Below are positions 10,604 through 21,645 of a DNA stretch of 64,000 nucleotides, piece after piece (the stretch's first letter is position 1; every line of letters starts with the position of its first letter). The notes under the pieces are model-generated. The model searched no databases. It was not told the origin of the DNA and saw only the letters and a list, made by a program, of their open reading frames with translations. This DNA is from Coenobita brevimanus (lineage: Eukaryota; Arthropoda; Malacostraca; Decapoda; Coenobitidae), in the NCBI GenBank assembly GCA_032717465.1, contig JAVRFU010003718.1:2177389-2241388 (forward strand), written 5' to 3'. Made by a program: the position numbers and the translations under genes.

Positions 10604-11059
10604 GACTGGCCTTCCCTAGCCTTACTGTACGTCACATGCCGCCGCTACCTTGGCGACGGTACCTCCTCATCACTGCTGCTCATTTCGTCTTCAGGCACCA
10701 TGTAGTCCTTGTCCTCCACATCGTCATCAATTGGAGAATCACTGTCGCCTGTGAAGGCGTCAAGGGCGGCTTGAATTTCGTCGCCAGAGAAGCCTTGGCG
10801 CGCCATGTCTGTGCTGGGTCACTGCTAACAGGTGAGTGACTGAGACAAGGCCGCATGCGGGTCACGCGAGGTCGGGGAGTGTCCCCACTCAGCAGCGGGT
10901 AAAGGAAGGTGTCCCATGTATACATACCAAAAACCAAGTGCGAAATTTGAAAAATGTGCAAATGATGGACCTTGCAATTGCAAAACGTACGGATACATCA
11001 ATGGGTGTCACCGTGACAAAACGTGGTGACGTATCCACACGTCAACGGGACGCTGTGGG
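10604..11059 (-). mobile_element. piggyBac-like element, 5' end only
   Basis: On the minus strand the element begins after TTAA (11060-11063) with CCCACAGCGTCCCGTTG and leads into the transposase N-terminus at 10806. It is cut off at the LINE poly-A tail at 10604, so everything after the acidic N-terminal region is lost. Confidence 0.75.
10645..10806 (-). pseudogene. piggyBac-derived transposase N-terminus
   Basis: The ATG at 10804-10806 opens MARQGFSGDEIQAALDAF, followed by an acidic, Ser-rich tract (DSDSPIDDDVED, EDEMSSSDEEVPSP) and a TAG at 10645-10647; 53 codons. An acidic, disordered N-terminus before the DDD transposase domain is typical of piggyBac-derived (PGBD) proteins. The catalytic domain is absent. 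The position next to a TTAA terminus supports the call. Confidence 0.65.
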
Positions 11060-11077
11060 TTAAGAGGTGTATTTTAA

Positions 11078-14033
11078 CCCTTTCAGGCACAGTCGCGCGA
11101 TTCGCGTGATGTCGGCTTGCATTCCGCCAGACACAGTCACACGACTCGCGTCCTTAAGGCCCCTTCAAGGCCCAAAAATATTCGTCAGAAAAAAACTTAT
11201 AGGCCGATTTGCGTGATTTTTTGGCGCGTCTTAGGGTAGCCAAGGCCTACTGGAGGTAAGTCATTGGCAACACTGCTTTGCCTTATCAGCCTCAGCCCAC
11301 TCCCTCCAACCTCAGTGTTTGTTGAGCAGTCAGCCAGTGATGTTTGACAGCTCGTGGTTCCCTTTAAATCGTCCATAATTCTCCTCCTCTTGCCCAAGGC
11401 AAAGACCCTATTGAATCAGTGAGATAATACATTGTTTGTGAACATATAGTGATGTGATATTGTTGATGGAACATTCATATATGTATTGAAAAGCAATTCT
11501 GGCCGTTAGCAATCGTTGGGCCTTGGAGCCAGACACATGGTCAGTGTAGCGGGGTTGCACCACTCCACCCCCGTAGGCCGTATGGCGTGAGTGGAAATAC
11601 GTATATAAATGAAGCCAAGGCATAAATATATATTGTGTGAAACATACTGTGGATGGCTTGGTGAAATTATGGAGCCAGCAAGCGTTATGTGTGGCATGAA
11701 ACAAAGTGTTGTGAAGGGGCAAACCTGAAGTTGGGAGGGAGAATTACCGGTGTTTTTAGGGCTGGAATTATTGTGATTCTGATAGTGTAAATGCGTATGG
11801 AATTGTATGAAATATACGTCAAACAAGCTGCGAGTTTCCGTGAACGAGTGTGGTGTGTGCTAAAAATAGCGTTGCCTCATACTCTCAGGGAGAAGCTGAC
11901 TCACACACACACACTACATAACTCCTTATCTTCAAATCCCTGGTCTAACTGGATCAACACCCCTGGAGGAAGTGAGTTCTGCAAATTTTGTTGATATATG
12001 TAATAATCTATTACCATTACCTCTCACACTTTCAGACAAATATCCATTTTCTCCTACAGATTACACATATGAAAGAAAGTAAATCTCCACAGCAGTAACT
12101 ATAGAAGAGTTATGTTTATGTGTAGTAGGTTATAACAATAGAAAAACATCCATGGAAGATGTAATAGTCTGTACAGATAGGGGAAAAAAGTTAGTAGCAT
12201 AGTCTTCAGGCCGGTGTGCGAGGAAGAAACAGTGTGTGTAAAAGTTGGTAGCGATCGGAAGAGTAACCTCACTTTGTCGGCCAATTACTCGAAAACTATT
12301 AGACTTATCGATTTCCTGTTACAACCATCATCAATACCACTAAATTCTACGTAAGATCAATACCAGAATGTAAGCCTTTGGTAGCGTTTTGGGGGTAAAA
12401 GGCGAGAGAAATGTTTTTGTTCCTAGCGGTTGTTGTGTGACATGACAAGCGCTCGGAGTAATAACATCATTTTGTCGGCCAGTTACTCGAAAACTATTAG
12501 ACTTATCGATTTTCTGTTACAACCATCATCAATACCACTAAATTCTATGTATGATCAATACCAAAATGTAAGCCTTTTGTAGCGTTTTGGGGGATAAAAG
12601 GCGAGGGAAATGTTTTTTTTTCCCTCGCGTTTGTTATCAGTGACATTCGCTCGGAGTAATAACCTCACTTTGTCGGCCAATTACTCGAAAACTATTAGAC
12701 TTATCGATTTTCTGTTACAACCATCATCAATACCACTAAATTCTATGTATGATCAATACCAAAATGTAAGCCTTTTGTAGCGTTTTGGGGGATAAAAGGC
12801 GAGGGAAATGTTTTTTTTTTCCCTCGCGTTTATCAGTGACATTCGCTCGGAGTAATAACCTCACTTTGTCGGCCAATTACTCGAAAACTATTAGACTTAT
12901 CGATTTTCTGTTACAACCATCATCAATACCACTAAATTCTACGTGTAATCAATACCCGAATGTAAGCCTTTGGTAGCGTTTTGGGGTGTAAAAGGCGAGG
13001 GAAATGTTTTTCCTCGCATTTGTTATCAGTGACAAGCGCTCGGAGTAATAACCTCACTTTGTCGGCCAATTACTCGAAAACTGTTTGACTTATCGATTTT
13101 CTGTAACAACCATGATCTATACCACTAAATTCTACGTATGATCAATACCAAAATGTAAGCATTATGTTACGTTTTGTGCGATAAAAGACGGTGGAAATGA
13201 GTGTCTCTTCCCGGCTGTTACCATTGAGAAAGGCTCGTAGTAATACTCTCATTTTCTCTGCCAATTACTCGGAAACTATTGGACGTATCGATTTCACGTT
13301 TGAACCATGATGAAGAGCAGGAAATTCTATATATGTACAATACATAAAAATGTAATATTTCTCATAAGAATTCGTGGTTACGTAGACGGGAACATTGCGT
13401 ACGCCATGCGCGCATCACGAAAGTCAATCACGCACGGAGTGCCTTGTCCTTTTTTTCGATTTACTCAAGAACTATGAGGCGTATAGGGTTTTCCCATCAC
13501 AGTGGGAAAGCTGGATAATGGGGGCATATTACTATGTAATAAAAACGTTAGGTCCCTGGGAAAACTTAGCTCTCAGAGGTCAGTGAAAATTTTTCGAAAA
13601 TGGCTCTCAGTTTTTGACCATTTTCTCGAAAAGTATACATCGTATCTAAACCAGATTGGTTTCGTTAGAAAGCTGATGAAATTCTCTATAAAAAAATATT
13701 AGATCATTTTCCTGTAGGATGGAAAACATTCAAACGGCGATGTTGGGAAGTCAAAAATGTTTACTCGACATGCCTTCCAGGGCTCATAACTTTCTGTGCT
13801 GTTGTTTTCCTGTGTTTTGGTCATATTTATCAGATAGAACAAACATCCATGCATACCTGGACATAGGTTTCATGGGAATACATTGATTTTTGGGGGGCGA
13901 AAATAAGGCAAGAATGTGTTTCATTCGCTCAAATTTGCTCAAATTTGCCGCGCGCGCGCTCACCGCCCGGGCGGCTTCGTAGTCGTAATTCCGGGATCAG
14001 AAAACTTATTGAAACTTATCGTGCGCGAAAGGG
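11078..14033 (+). mobile_element. TTAA-flanked non-autonomous element carrying a satellite
   Basis: A ~2.96-kb element lies between TTAA 11074-11077 and TTAA 14034-14037. The left end is CCCTTTCAGGCACAGTCGCG; the complement of the right end is CCCTTTCGCGCACGATAAG. These match imperfectly over about 13 bases. Just inside the left end a ~26-bp subterminal direct repeat (CAGGCACAGTCGCGCGA versus CAGACACAGTCACACGA) recurs with about 40 bases between copies. No transposase ORF is visible. The centre holds a ~197-bp satellite array. I assign it to the piggyBac superfamily by target site and terminus only. Confidence 0.65.
12230..13340 (+). repeat. ~197-bp satellite array, six clear units
   Basis: The motif CCAATTACTCGAAAACTATT recurs at about 12280, 12479, 12676, 12872, 13067 and 13261, a period of about 195-200 bases. 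Other shared blocks are CAACCATCATCAATACCAC and AAGCCTTTTGTAGCGTTTT. Middle units are nearly identical; the outer ones are diverged. Further degenerate units are suggested at about 13460 and 13615 (TTTACTCAAGAACTATGAGG, TTTTCTCGAAAAGTATACAT). Confidence 0.9.
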
Positions 14034-14037
14034 TTAA

Positions 14038-15625
14038 CTGCTGTGAACTGACTCTTGGGAGAGAAATGTGGAGCTGTAAAAAGAGATCACCTACTCTATG
14101 TTGCTAGCAGAGAAGAGGTGCCCTGGCAACAATCTCAAACCATACCAACCTTCCTTGGTCCTGCTGCACCAAAGCTGGGATGTTGGGAGCCACACCCATC
14201 TTCCCATGGCCTAAGCTGTGGAAAATAAGCTACAAAAGGAACAAAAATCTAGGCCAGGTTAGAGTGAAAGGAGTACAGAGCAATCCCCAAAACCAAAATG
14301 GTTGGAATCATGAGTTTTGGAAAACAATTTTTTTTTAAATGGAACTGTCATTACCATCAGTTATAAGTACAGGCAAACCCCAATTAATGGTACCCCTATA
14401 AGTCATACCCCAGAAAAGCAATGGGGGTAGAAATACCACCCTACTCCACCTGACCATGGCCCAGCCTAGTTTAATGATGAGTTCTTATTTTTACCAATTG
14501 TTAATATATTTTAGACTTAAATTTTGTGTTTAGGTTGATTTATAAACTGTTTTTAGATCAGGGGCCGTAAGAAATACAGATAGATAAATATATTCCTTTT
14601 TCTTTTTTAACTACCTCAAATTTATTTCACGAAACTTGTACCCTTGAAATTTGGAATATTGGGAATTGCTCTGTATAATTTATACTGGCTCGTCATGGGC
14701 ACCCTCAAGCTATCTCAATCTGTTATTAACCTAGCTTCACTCCTGACTGTATTATTTTTGTGACCCTTACCACTAAAGAAACCTGACAGAAATGAGTCAA
14801 TTGGAACACCAAACTCTTTTATTTCTGGTAGGACCTTTATTAAAAGTACAATTTATTCTACAATCTGACAACATCTTGAGAGTAATTTATCTGAAAAAGA
14901 AAAAGGGTAATGATGTGTCTAAGCACAAACAAACTGACTTAAGTCCTCTGTACCTAGTGCCTAAATCCCTACACTAACCCCACTTACACTACACCCCGAT
15001 GCTGCCCAGGGAGGCCTTCACATGGGGCTGCCTGATACATTCCTGTGGTGTGGTGTCGACAACAACAACCTTTAGGCTACTGGGTTCATGTGTTATGAAC
15101 CTCAGGTGGCCACAACGACAACAGTAATGGCAGCAGCAGCAAAAACCCTGAAACCTACTCCCATTCATCAGGGAAGCAGACTTGTCAGCCAATGTTTATG
15201 TCAGATTCCTGTTTGAATGAAGGGTTAGACATTTTAAAGTACAGGCAGCCACTAAAACTGTGAGAAAAACTGAGATACTGAAAATGATAACAATTTCTAC
15301 TTTACTTTAAATTGGTATAAACTGGCAAACAAGCTTTATGGAACTCTGATAATATTACTGTTCTTTACTTTACTTCAAGACTTGTACTCAATTTTTACTT
15401 CAAAACTGCAATAATCATTCAAGAACATTACGACCTGAAAGCAAAGAAACTGTAATGTACTTTAATCCAATATTTTACTTTAGGAATTAGTAACAATGAT
15501 GAATTTAAAATGACTACTTTAATGAGGCCTGCCTGTGTCTCATCAGTTATGGAGGCTCCCCAACTCCCTTTCATTACAATTAATTTATATTCTTTATGGC
15601 TTTTAAACACTATTTTGTATGTTAT
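14038..15625. other. Mostly unassigned; one MITE fragment
   Basis: Apart from the MITE fragment at 14370-14560, I see no coding signal strong enough to call. A short minus-strand open segment (PNIPALVQQDQGRLVWF, about 14125-14175) looks protein-like but has no clear splice sites. GCA/CAA-rich simple sequence lies at 15058-15140. Confidence 0.4.
14370..14560 (+). mobile_element. TA-flanked MITE family M, copy A (left part)
   Basis: The left terminus follows TA at 14368-14369 and starts CAGGCAAACCCCAATTAATGG. The body shares GTTTAGGTTGATTTATAAA and CTGTTTTTAGA with copies at 24.5, 29.1 and 32.0 kb. The right half is missing. Confidence 0.65.
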
Positions 15626-15627
15626 TT

Positions 15628-16584
15628 ATACAGGATAGCGACTTGGAGGCAATTTGTTTGTGGCCACCCCTAACAGGATTAAGGTGTCTGGCAATAGAGA
15701 GAAGAGTATGTATGAGGGTGCTAAGGCTGCAGTGCACATGGATAGCGAACCGAGTGAATTTTTCTATTTGAAGGTTGAACTGAAGCAAGGATGTGTCATG
15801 TCTCCATGGTTGTTCAACCTGTATATGGATGGGGTTATAAAAGAGATACAAGGTAGGGCAGTGGATGTTGGAGCGGCCCTAAAGAAAGAAGGCAGCATTT
15901 GGAAACTCCCTGTTCTGTTGTTTTCAGATGATACTGTATTTTCAAGTCAAGACAAAGGGGAACTGCAAGGCCTGATAAAAAGAGTTTGGAAGAGTGTGTG
16001 AAAAACGGAATCTAAAGGTGAATGTAGGGAAGAGTAAAGTTGTGGTCTTCGAGAGAAATGAAGTCACTGAATGTCCAGTGAGGCTGAATGATGAAGAAAT
16101 GAAAAATGAGAGTGCATTCAAGTATTTGGATAGGGTGATGAGTAAGGATGGAAGTCTGAAAGATGAAATGCTTGAAAAGGTACAACAAGGAAGAAAAGCT
16201 GCTAGTTCTCTGACAGCAGTGATAAGAAACAGGGAAGTGAGCATGGAAGTAAAAAAGCCACTGCATGACAACATTGTGATACCAACTCTAACATATGGAA
16301 GTGAAGCTTGGACCTTGTTGGAAGGACATAAGTCAAGAATGAGAGCAATGGAAATGAGTTAACTAAGAGGAGCATGTCGAGTTACCTGGAGACAGACTGA
16401 CCAATAAGGATGTGAAAGCACACTGTGGTGTGGAGGTGATAGAAAGCATTAGGCAAAATATACTTGACGTGGTTTGGCCTAGCGGTGAGGATGGATAACA
16501 AGAAACTAACAAGGAGAGTGTATGTGAGACAGGTGGAGGGAGGGAGGGGGAGGGAGAGACCAAGGATGAGATGGAGCAGAGAGG
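15628..16584 (+). mobile_element. RTE-like LINE 3' half (continues at 21336)
   Basis: The first 60 bases are an RTE 3' tail motif (TTTGTTTGTGGCCACCCCT), so a truncated copy seems to have inserted next to an older tail. RT follows from about 15690. The element is split by a Tigger-like transposon at TA 16585-16586. Its 3' UTR resumes at 21336 and ends in the same tail motif near 21405-21450. It is the same family as the 5' piece at 1-1.9 kb. Confidence 0.8.
15654..16362 (+). pseudogene. RTE-like reverse transcriptase C-terminal half
   Basis: Two overlapping ORFs (15654-16001 and 15994-16362) carry LKQGCVMSPWLFNLYMDGV, LPVLLFSDDTVFSS (the usual FADD is FSDD), KRNLKVNVGKSKVVVFER, FKYLDRVMSKDG and TLTYGSEAWTLLE. 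The first RT blocks are missing and a -1 type frameshift separates the catalytic motif from the thumb. After TAA at 16360-16362 the remaining C-terminus can be followed in other frames to 16584 (a region that usually encodes a Trp-rich RWFGH-type end). Confidence 0.8.
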
Positions 16585-17290
16585 TACAGCATAATCTCAA
16601 ATTTCGACAGAGGTCGGTTCTCCGGCCACCACGCGAAATTTAAAACGTCAAAATTTAAACTGAATGTCTTATGGAGAAAATTTGTAGGGTTCAGCGGCTG
16701 GCCAACCTTGACTTTTAAAACCCCCTTTTCACAGACACACCCAAGTTAATGCATAGTAATAATTAAATATAACCTAAATAAGTATTCTGCACTACATTAC
16801 TCACCAAAATAGGAGGTTGTAGGTGGCTTGGGTAGATACTGGAGATCGAATGTGGGGTTAGGTGGGTTATTTTTTATTTATTTTTTTTTTTTTTTATGTG
16901 TCTGACTCTGGGCAAAGGCTTCAGAGCCTATGTCTCGGGGGCAGTTGCCTATCCCAGGGCCCAGTAGTCCTCCTACACCTCCACATGTCAGATGTACGTG
17001 GCCTCTCCAACGAAGCCACATCCAATTCAAAACCCACAAAATCAAAGTCCTCGTCCTCTAGCACATCCACATCAGTGGTATCAGCATCTTCTTCCACGTT
17101 TTCCTCGATCGTGATGTAATAATAATAATAATAATAATAATCTGGCCTTTTGTTTCTCAAAAGCGCCAGTTATTCCTTTTGGGAATTCACTAGCGCTCGA
17201 TACACATACATTATTTTTACAATTACAAGCATTGTGACATTTCTTGTATATAATACAAGCTACATCATATACACATGAAAGTGGCAATAA

Positions 17291-17545
17291 TTAAACCCTA
17301 TAATCATCCGTCATAGTACCTCTCTCCAGGTCATAGCATTTTGAAAAAGGAAAGGCTTTCAGCTGTCTCTTAAAGGATTCAACAGCAGAGAGTTGTCTTA
17401 TGGACAATGGCAATCTGTTATATAATCTAGGGGCTCTATATGTAAAAGAACGATCTGAGAAAGATGACTGGTGAATGGCTCCTGGCTCATCAAGACTCGA
17501 GGAATCATCTTCACTGCGTAACATCACACCCGGGTGTGCCGACGG
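17291..17545 (-). pseudogene. L2/Rex1-like LINE: RT C-terminus
   Basis: 78 codons end at TAA 17291-17293. FSDRSFTYRAPRLYNRLPLS and VESFKRQLKAFPFSKCYDL are the C-terminal motif of L2/CR1-group LINEs. The 3' UTR leads to the (ATT)n tail. It belongs with the RT start on the other side of the TTAA element. Confidence 0.7.
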
Positions 17546-17554
17546 GAGTTTTAA

Positions 17555-18544
17555 CCCCTAAAACGCGGGGCGTCGCGTTTGCGACGCTCGCCGAAAAGGA
17601 CATAACGACGGATCGTCGCGTTTGCAATTCGAGTTAATTTTGAAAAAAAGCGGGCAAGGATGTTCCAGCTGGTATTGTCTATCAGTACCACCACCCTTTA
17701 GCTACAATTAGCATACTTTACCTTTGTACTACTTACCTCCATTGTTGCCAAGTATCGTGTTTTCCCCCCCCCCCCACCACGGCCCGGCCAGCCTGGCTGT
17801 GATACATGGCAGCGCTCTGACTGCTCAGAACTGTAAATCTGCACTCTCCTCTCACAAGCAGTTTATGCTAATAGGAAACGCTTGTTTCCCCAGTTGTCAC
17901 ACTAGCTTTTTTTCACACGGTTTGCCTGTTTTTCAGTTTACCACAGGCTTTCAAAGTGACATTATGGTGAGTTCTAGCTCTTCCGAGTCAGTGCGAGCGG
18001 CCGACAGGAACGAGAATAAAGTGACGGGCGTAAGGCAGAATAAAAAGTGCGCTGCGGTGATCTTTTGGGAAGTAATATGATTGAAAATAATGCAGTATAC
18101 GTGTTTTTAGCTGTGAAAATGGAAATGTTTGTTGAGTGACGGGAAGACTGCCGCCGCGCTGCATGTCGGCCGTACGCTTCGTTGATTTTAGCCTTATTTT
18201 CAGTGCTTATTGTACAAATACGGATTCCAAACTACCTGTACGTTGTAGTATAAAGTTTACCGTGACAGAATGAGGCTGTGGTAGAGGGGAAACCGGGTTG
18301 CTGGAGGTGTGAAAGTGAAGATTTGGTTACCCAACTTTGCAAGTCTCCACAAGTCCTTGGGTAGTCCAAGAAGGCTCAACACCTGTCTCTGGAGAAAGCT
18401 GAATGTAAGTACTATCTGCCATACCAAGTATAATGTTCTAGGGTTAATCTCTGATTTTTGGCAAATATTTTCCTACAGGTACTCAGACCGCGATACAACC
18501 CCACCACATGGGGAGGGATCAGCTGTCCAGCTGCGCTTTAGGGG
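17555..18544 (+). mobile_element. TTAA-type (piggyBac-like) non-autonomous element
   Basis: The left end follows TTAA (17551-17554) with CCCCTAAAACGCGGGG. The right end is CGCTTTAGGGG followed by CTAA (18545-18548), one base from TTAA. A subterminal motif GTCGCGTTTGC is repeated inside the left end. The short ORF MVSSSSSESVRAADRNENK at about 17963 may be a transposase N-terminal relic. The right half is related to the fragment at 6345-6717. Confidence 0.7.
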
Positions 18545-18561
18545 CTAAGGAGCAAAAGGGC

Positions 18562-19326
18562 ACTATCACGAACGCCATAAAGATACAGAGCATCCAACAA
18601 CAGTTTATGATCTACTGTATCAAAAGCTGCAGACTGATCCAACAGAACTAGGAGAGAGGATATCCCACTACAAGTGTTTGCCACCAAGTCACTCTAAATC
18701 CTTGTCAGTGCGGTTTCAGTTGAATGGTATTTTCTGTATGCTGACTGAACAACAGGAACAACTCTGTTGTGTTCCAGTAGTGGTAAGAGTTGATCGAGTA
18801 TGGCCCACTCAATAATCTTGGATAAAAAAGACAGGTTAGAGACGGGACGATAATTTGTCATGCTCTCGACATCAAGGCCAGGTTTCTTAGTTAGGGGCCT
18901 AAGCAAAGCACGTTTCTCAGACTGCACAAAATTACTTTCTAAGAAGCATCTATTTATTATGTTGCAGATAAAGTCTGCAGCGTGCACATACACATCAGGT
19001 AGTTGTGACATGTTACATGGATCGAGTGAGCAAAATGTTTTATTAAGTTCTCTGATGTAACATTTGACTTTGTTTACATCCAGCAGATGAAATGTTGAAA
19101 GCAAATGATCCCCGGTGCACCGTGGCTGGAAGTCAACTGAGTACGCTTCACTAGGAGAACTGCTGTCTAAATCACTTCTTATGCAAGACATCTTAGTTGT
19201 AAAAAATGAAGCAAAATCAGAAGCCAATTGGGCATCAGATACAGAAGTTGGTTTAACAATTACAGTACATTCCTCCGACTGACCAAATTGTTCACAACTG
19301 CAGACAGTTTTTTTTATCACCACCAC
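18562..19326 (-). pseudogene. L2/Rex1-like LINE: start of reverse transcriptase
   Basis: Visible blocks are LASDFASFFTTKM, RPLTKKPGLD, NYRPVSNLSFLSKIIEWAIL and VVQSAYRKYHSTETALTRI. After a TAG, LLVLLDQSAAFDTVDHKLLL carries the first catalytic Asp. The coding sequence is lost after about 18570 (GVRDSALLLL). A linker part (REEQSFTL and upstream) lies at 19330-19500. Compared with a full RT, roughly the central and thumb regions are missing. Confidence 0.75.
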
Positions 19327-19609
19327 ATGAATTACCTTTATTTTGGACTTTTACAGTGTGAAGGACTGCTCTTCTCGCAAAAACATAATGCAAATGGGTT
19401 ACTTCGGTCCACTGCAAGCACCACTCACATTATGCCCTTCTACGTTGTCTACGCAAAGAATTAATGGATGGACCATACCACGGAGAATCATCATGTACAG
19501 TGATTGTTTTTACTACCTCAGGACAAAAATGGTCAAAAATTGACCTGAGCTCGTTGTTGTAAATATCAACCAATTCACCAGAAGAAAGACTTGAAGAATC
19601 GATGGAGTT

Positions 19610-20650
19610 TTAACGTTGATCAATTTCAAAACACATCAAATGGCGGTCAACATTGTTGTAATTTCTGACCCTGATGACCTTGTTATATGAAGGGGATTTT
19701 GGGACACCAAAACTAAGAGTGATCAGAGCATGATCAGAGATGAGGGGGTCAAATGAGTCAACCTCCACATCTGATACGCGCCTGCAACCAACAGGGGACA
19801 AGATCAAGTCAAGGACATGTCCTGAGACATGAGTCGGATTACTCACATGATTGAAAAAATTGTTCTGGGTGATCAACTCAAGGAATTCTGAAGAAAATGG
19901 TTTTGACTCTGGACTGTCAACCCAATAATTGAAATCACCACAAACAAGAAGTCCTCCAGGTTTAAGAGAAAATCCTTCAAGAAACTTCCCAAACTCCTCC
20001 ATAAAACCTCGATCTCTGTCCGGATGACCTGGTCGATAGACAATTACAATTCTAATGGTATTCTGATGGAAATTTATTAATACTTCCATAAATTCAAATG
20101 AAGATGGGGTCAGGTCTGAGTCAATGAGAGAAACGTTTGCAAGTGCTGCCTAGTAGATGAGTGCTACGCCTCCTCCTGGATAGTCAGCAGCAGGCCTGGG
20201 AATACTAATAACAGAATGTGTCTTAGGCAAAGCATTACGAATAATATCAATATCAGACTCATACAACCAGGTTTCAGTCAAGCACAAAATGTCAAGCTCG
20301 TGCTGAGTTAGGGTTTCATTAATATAGTCTATCTTATTACGGATGGAACGAATATTTAAAAGACCCATCCTTAACTGGTTCAAGAGGGACGTAGTCAGTT
20401 TTTGAATGGTCAAAATTGGTGTTTTCAATCAATCTATTCCTATGAGAAATCATGATTGGACAGTCTCTACTTGGTGCAAAATGGGCAACCGACTGTGACT
20501 TTGAATTAGCATCTTGATGTCTTAAAGAGGAGCAGTTAATGCATTTGGGAGAATTTCTGTTACTACAATCCTTAGATTTATGGGCTCCAGCACAAAAGAC
20601 ACATTTAGGTTCATCACTTTTCCTAGAACATCTCTCAAAAACATTGGCTA
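19610..20650 (-). pseudogene. L2/Rex1-like LINE: ORF1 zinc knuckle and endonuclease
   Basis: From 20650 downward: CVFCAGAHKSKDC and CINCSSLRHQD are gag-like zinc-knuckle motifs closing ORF1. EN follows: MGLLNIRSIRNKIDYI (Asn motif), LDILCLTETWL (catalytic Glu), PGGGVALIY; then, after an in-frame TAG (20151-20153), VIVYRPG, LLVCGDFNYW (Asp/Asn motif), HVLDLILSP and LISDHALITL (the SDH motif that ends the domain). All key EN residues are present but the ORF is split in at least two places. Confidence 0.75.
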
Positions 20651-20653
20651 GAG

Positions 20654-21136
20654 GCTGTTCTGGGTGGATAATCGTGGTCTGTTTATGTTGAGATATGTTT
20701 TACTGTGCAGCTGCATGAAGGTTTTCTTCACTTCCTGTAATAAATTTGGCAGAGGGCTGTCTGGAATAGCTCTGGAGTACGGCTCAAAACCATTCTTCAG
20801 CTCAGTCACGGTCGACAGGATTTGAGACAGGTAATCAGCAGTTAGCTTTGGTGCTGGTTCCTCTTGAACTGCAGGCTCCTCCTCTTTGCTGCTCTCTGAG
20901 TCTTCCTCCGCCATCTGCTCCACATCTTGTGCAGGGTCAAAGCCTATCAGCTGCTCTCTCAGTGCCATTTTGCTGATCTCATCCACTTCTTCACCTGAAC
21001 CTGTGTTTTCAGTGCTAGTACACTTGTACCAGGTCGTTGCTCCATGCTTGGGTTGTATTGGGGTGTACGGTAAAGTACAGCGAAAACTTGTCAAAATCAA
21101 AATGAAAGCACCTGTTGCACTGTTTACAGCCAACAC
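20654..21136 (-). pseudogene. Tigger-like transposase relic with DDE core deleted
   Basis: On the minus strand, 200 bases inside the right terminus, an ATG at about 21030 starts MEQRPGTS in one frame. Overlapping it in another frame is a C-terminal-like stretch: LIGFDPAQDVEQMAEEDSES, an acidic Glu/Ser linker, then LTADYLSQILSTVTELKNG and LQEVKKTFMQLH. An acidic linker followed by such helices resembles Tigger/TIGD C-termini. I infer that the element kept both ends of the gene and lost the DDE core. The assignment rests on pattern, not alignment. Confidence 0.45.
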
Positions 21137-21335
21137 GGGACTGAAAGCTAAACGAAGTCTGTAGAGGGCTGTGCAGTCACAAAATGACCGCTGCCAAGTG
21201 AAAATCGGCTTGTGTCGGAGTTTTTCCCGCCTCGCAGTGCATCGAAATCGGCGATTTTCAAGTCAAAATTGGCAATGGGGTAGCACTAAATATGTTGTCG
21301 ACATTTGAATAACTGAAATTCGAGATTATACTGTA

Positions 21336-21450
21336 CATGAGAGAAAATGGTGTCAGCTGCGGGGAGTGCAGCAAGACGGAGGGGGACAGGGCAACGTGGA
21401 GGTAATTTGTTTGTGGCCACCCCTTACGGCGTTAAGGCGTTTGGCAATAG
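21336..21450 (+). mobile_element. RTE-like LINE 3' tail (continuation of 15.6-16.6 kb copy)
   Basis: The stretch continues the RTE 3' UTR interrupted at 16586 and includes GGGGGACAGGGCAACGTGG and TTTGTTTGTGGCCACCCCTT. The same tail motif occurs alone at seven or so other places in the window. Confidence 0.75.
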
Positions 21451-21645
21451 ATAGAATGCATGGATAATAAACCACTTGGGAAACAGTGCTAGGGAGGGTG
21501 GCACATTATCGTAACACTACAGTATTGTTATTATTATATACTATTAGAATAATTCACTTAGAAAAAGGTGCTAGGGAGGGTCCGCAACTGATGAGTATAT
21601 AAGCAGTGGAGTGTTCGTATCTCTCTCCTCTGTCTGCTTCCACAA

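Larger units (their letters stand above)
17125..20650 (-). mobile_element. L2/Rex1-like LINE, internally deleted, (ATT)n tail
   Basis: On the minus strand the order is: zinc-knuckle end of ORF1 (about 20650-20460), EN (20428-19610), linker (19500-19330), RT start (19326-18560), then the C-terminus (17527-17291) and a 3' UTR ending in a (ATT)8-type microsatellite tail at 17120-17144. The RT core with the catalytic Asp pair is absent, so there is an internal deletion between about 18560 and 17545, the same place where a TTAA element is inserted. Stops and shifts are present throughout. Confidence 0.75.
16587..21333 (-). mobile_element. Tigger-like non-autonomous DNA transposon, host of nested insertions
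   Basis: The termini are CAGCATAATCTCAAATTTC (left) and, complemented from the right, CAGTATAATCTCGAATTTC: 17 of 19 bases match. TA lies at 16585-16586 and 21334-21335. The flanks rejoin as a continuous RTE 3' UTR (GCAGAGAGG-TA-CATGAGAGAAAATGG), which confirms both ends. The element's own sequence is about 16587-17120 and 20660-21333. The LINE between them is a later insertion. Its remaining coding part is the relic ORF at 20654-21136. Confidence 0.8.

Noticed and set aside
12230..13340. Regular repeats considered as a CRISPR-like array
   Set aside because: Units are ~197 bp and contiguous with no unique spacers; it is a eukaryotic satellite.
14125..14215. Minus-strand stretch PNIPALVQQDQGRLVWF as a possible exon
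   Set aside because: Protein-like but no convincing acceptor/donor pair and a TAG soon after; not strong enough to annotate.
21590..21640. TATA-like GTATATAAGCAG as a host promoter
   Set aside because: No gene follows, and it lies next to a MITE; more likely part of an element.
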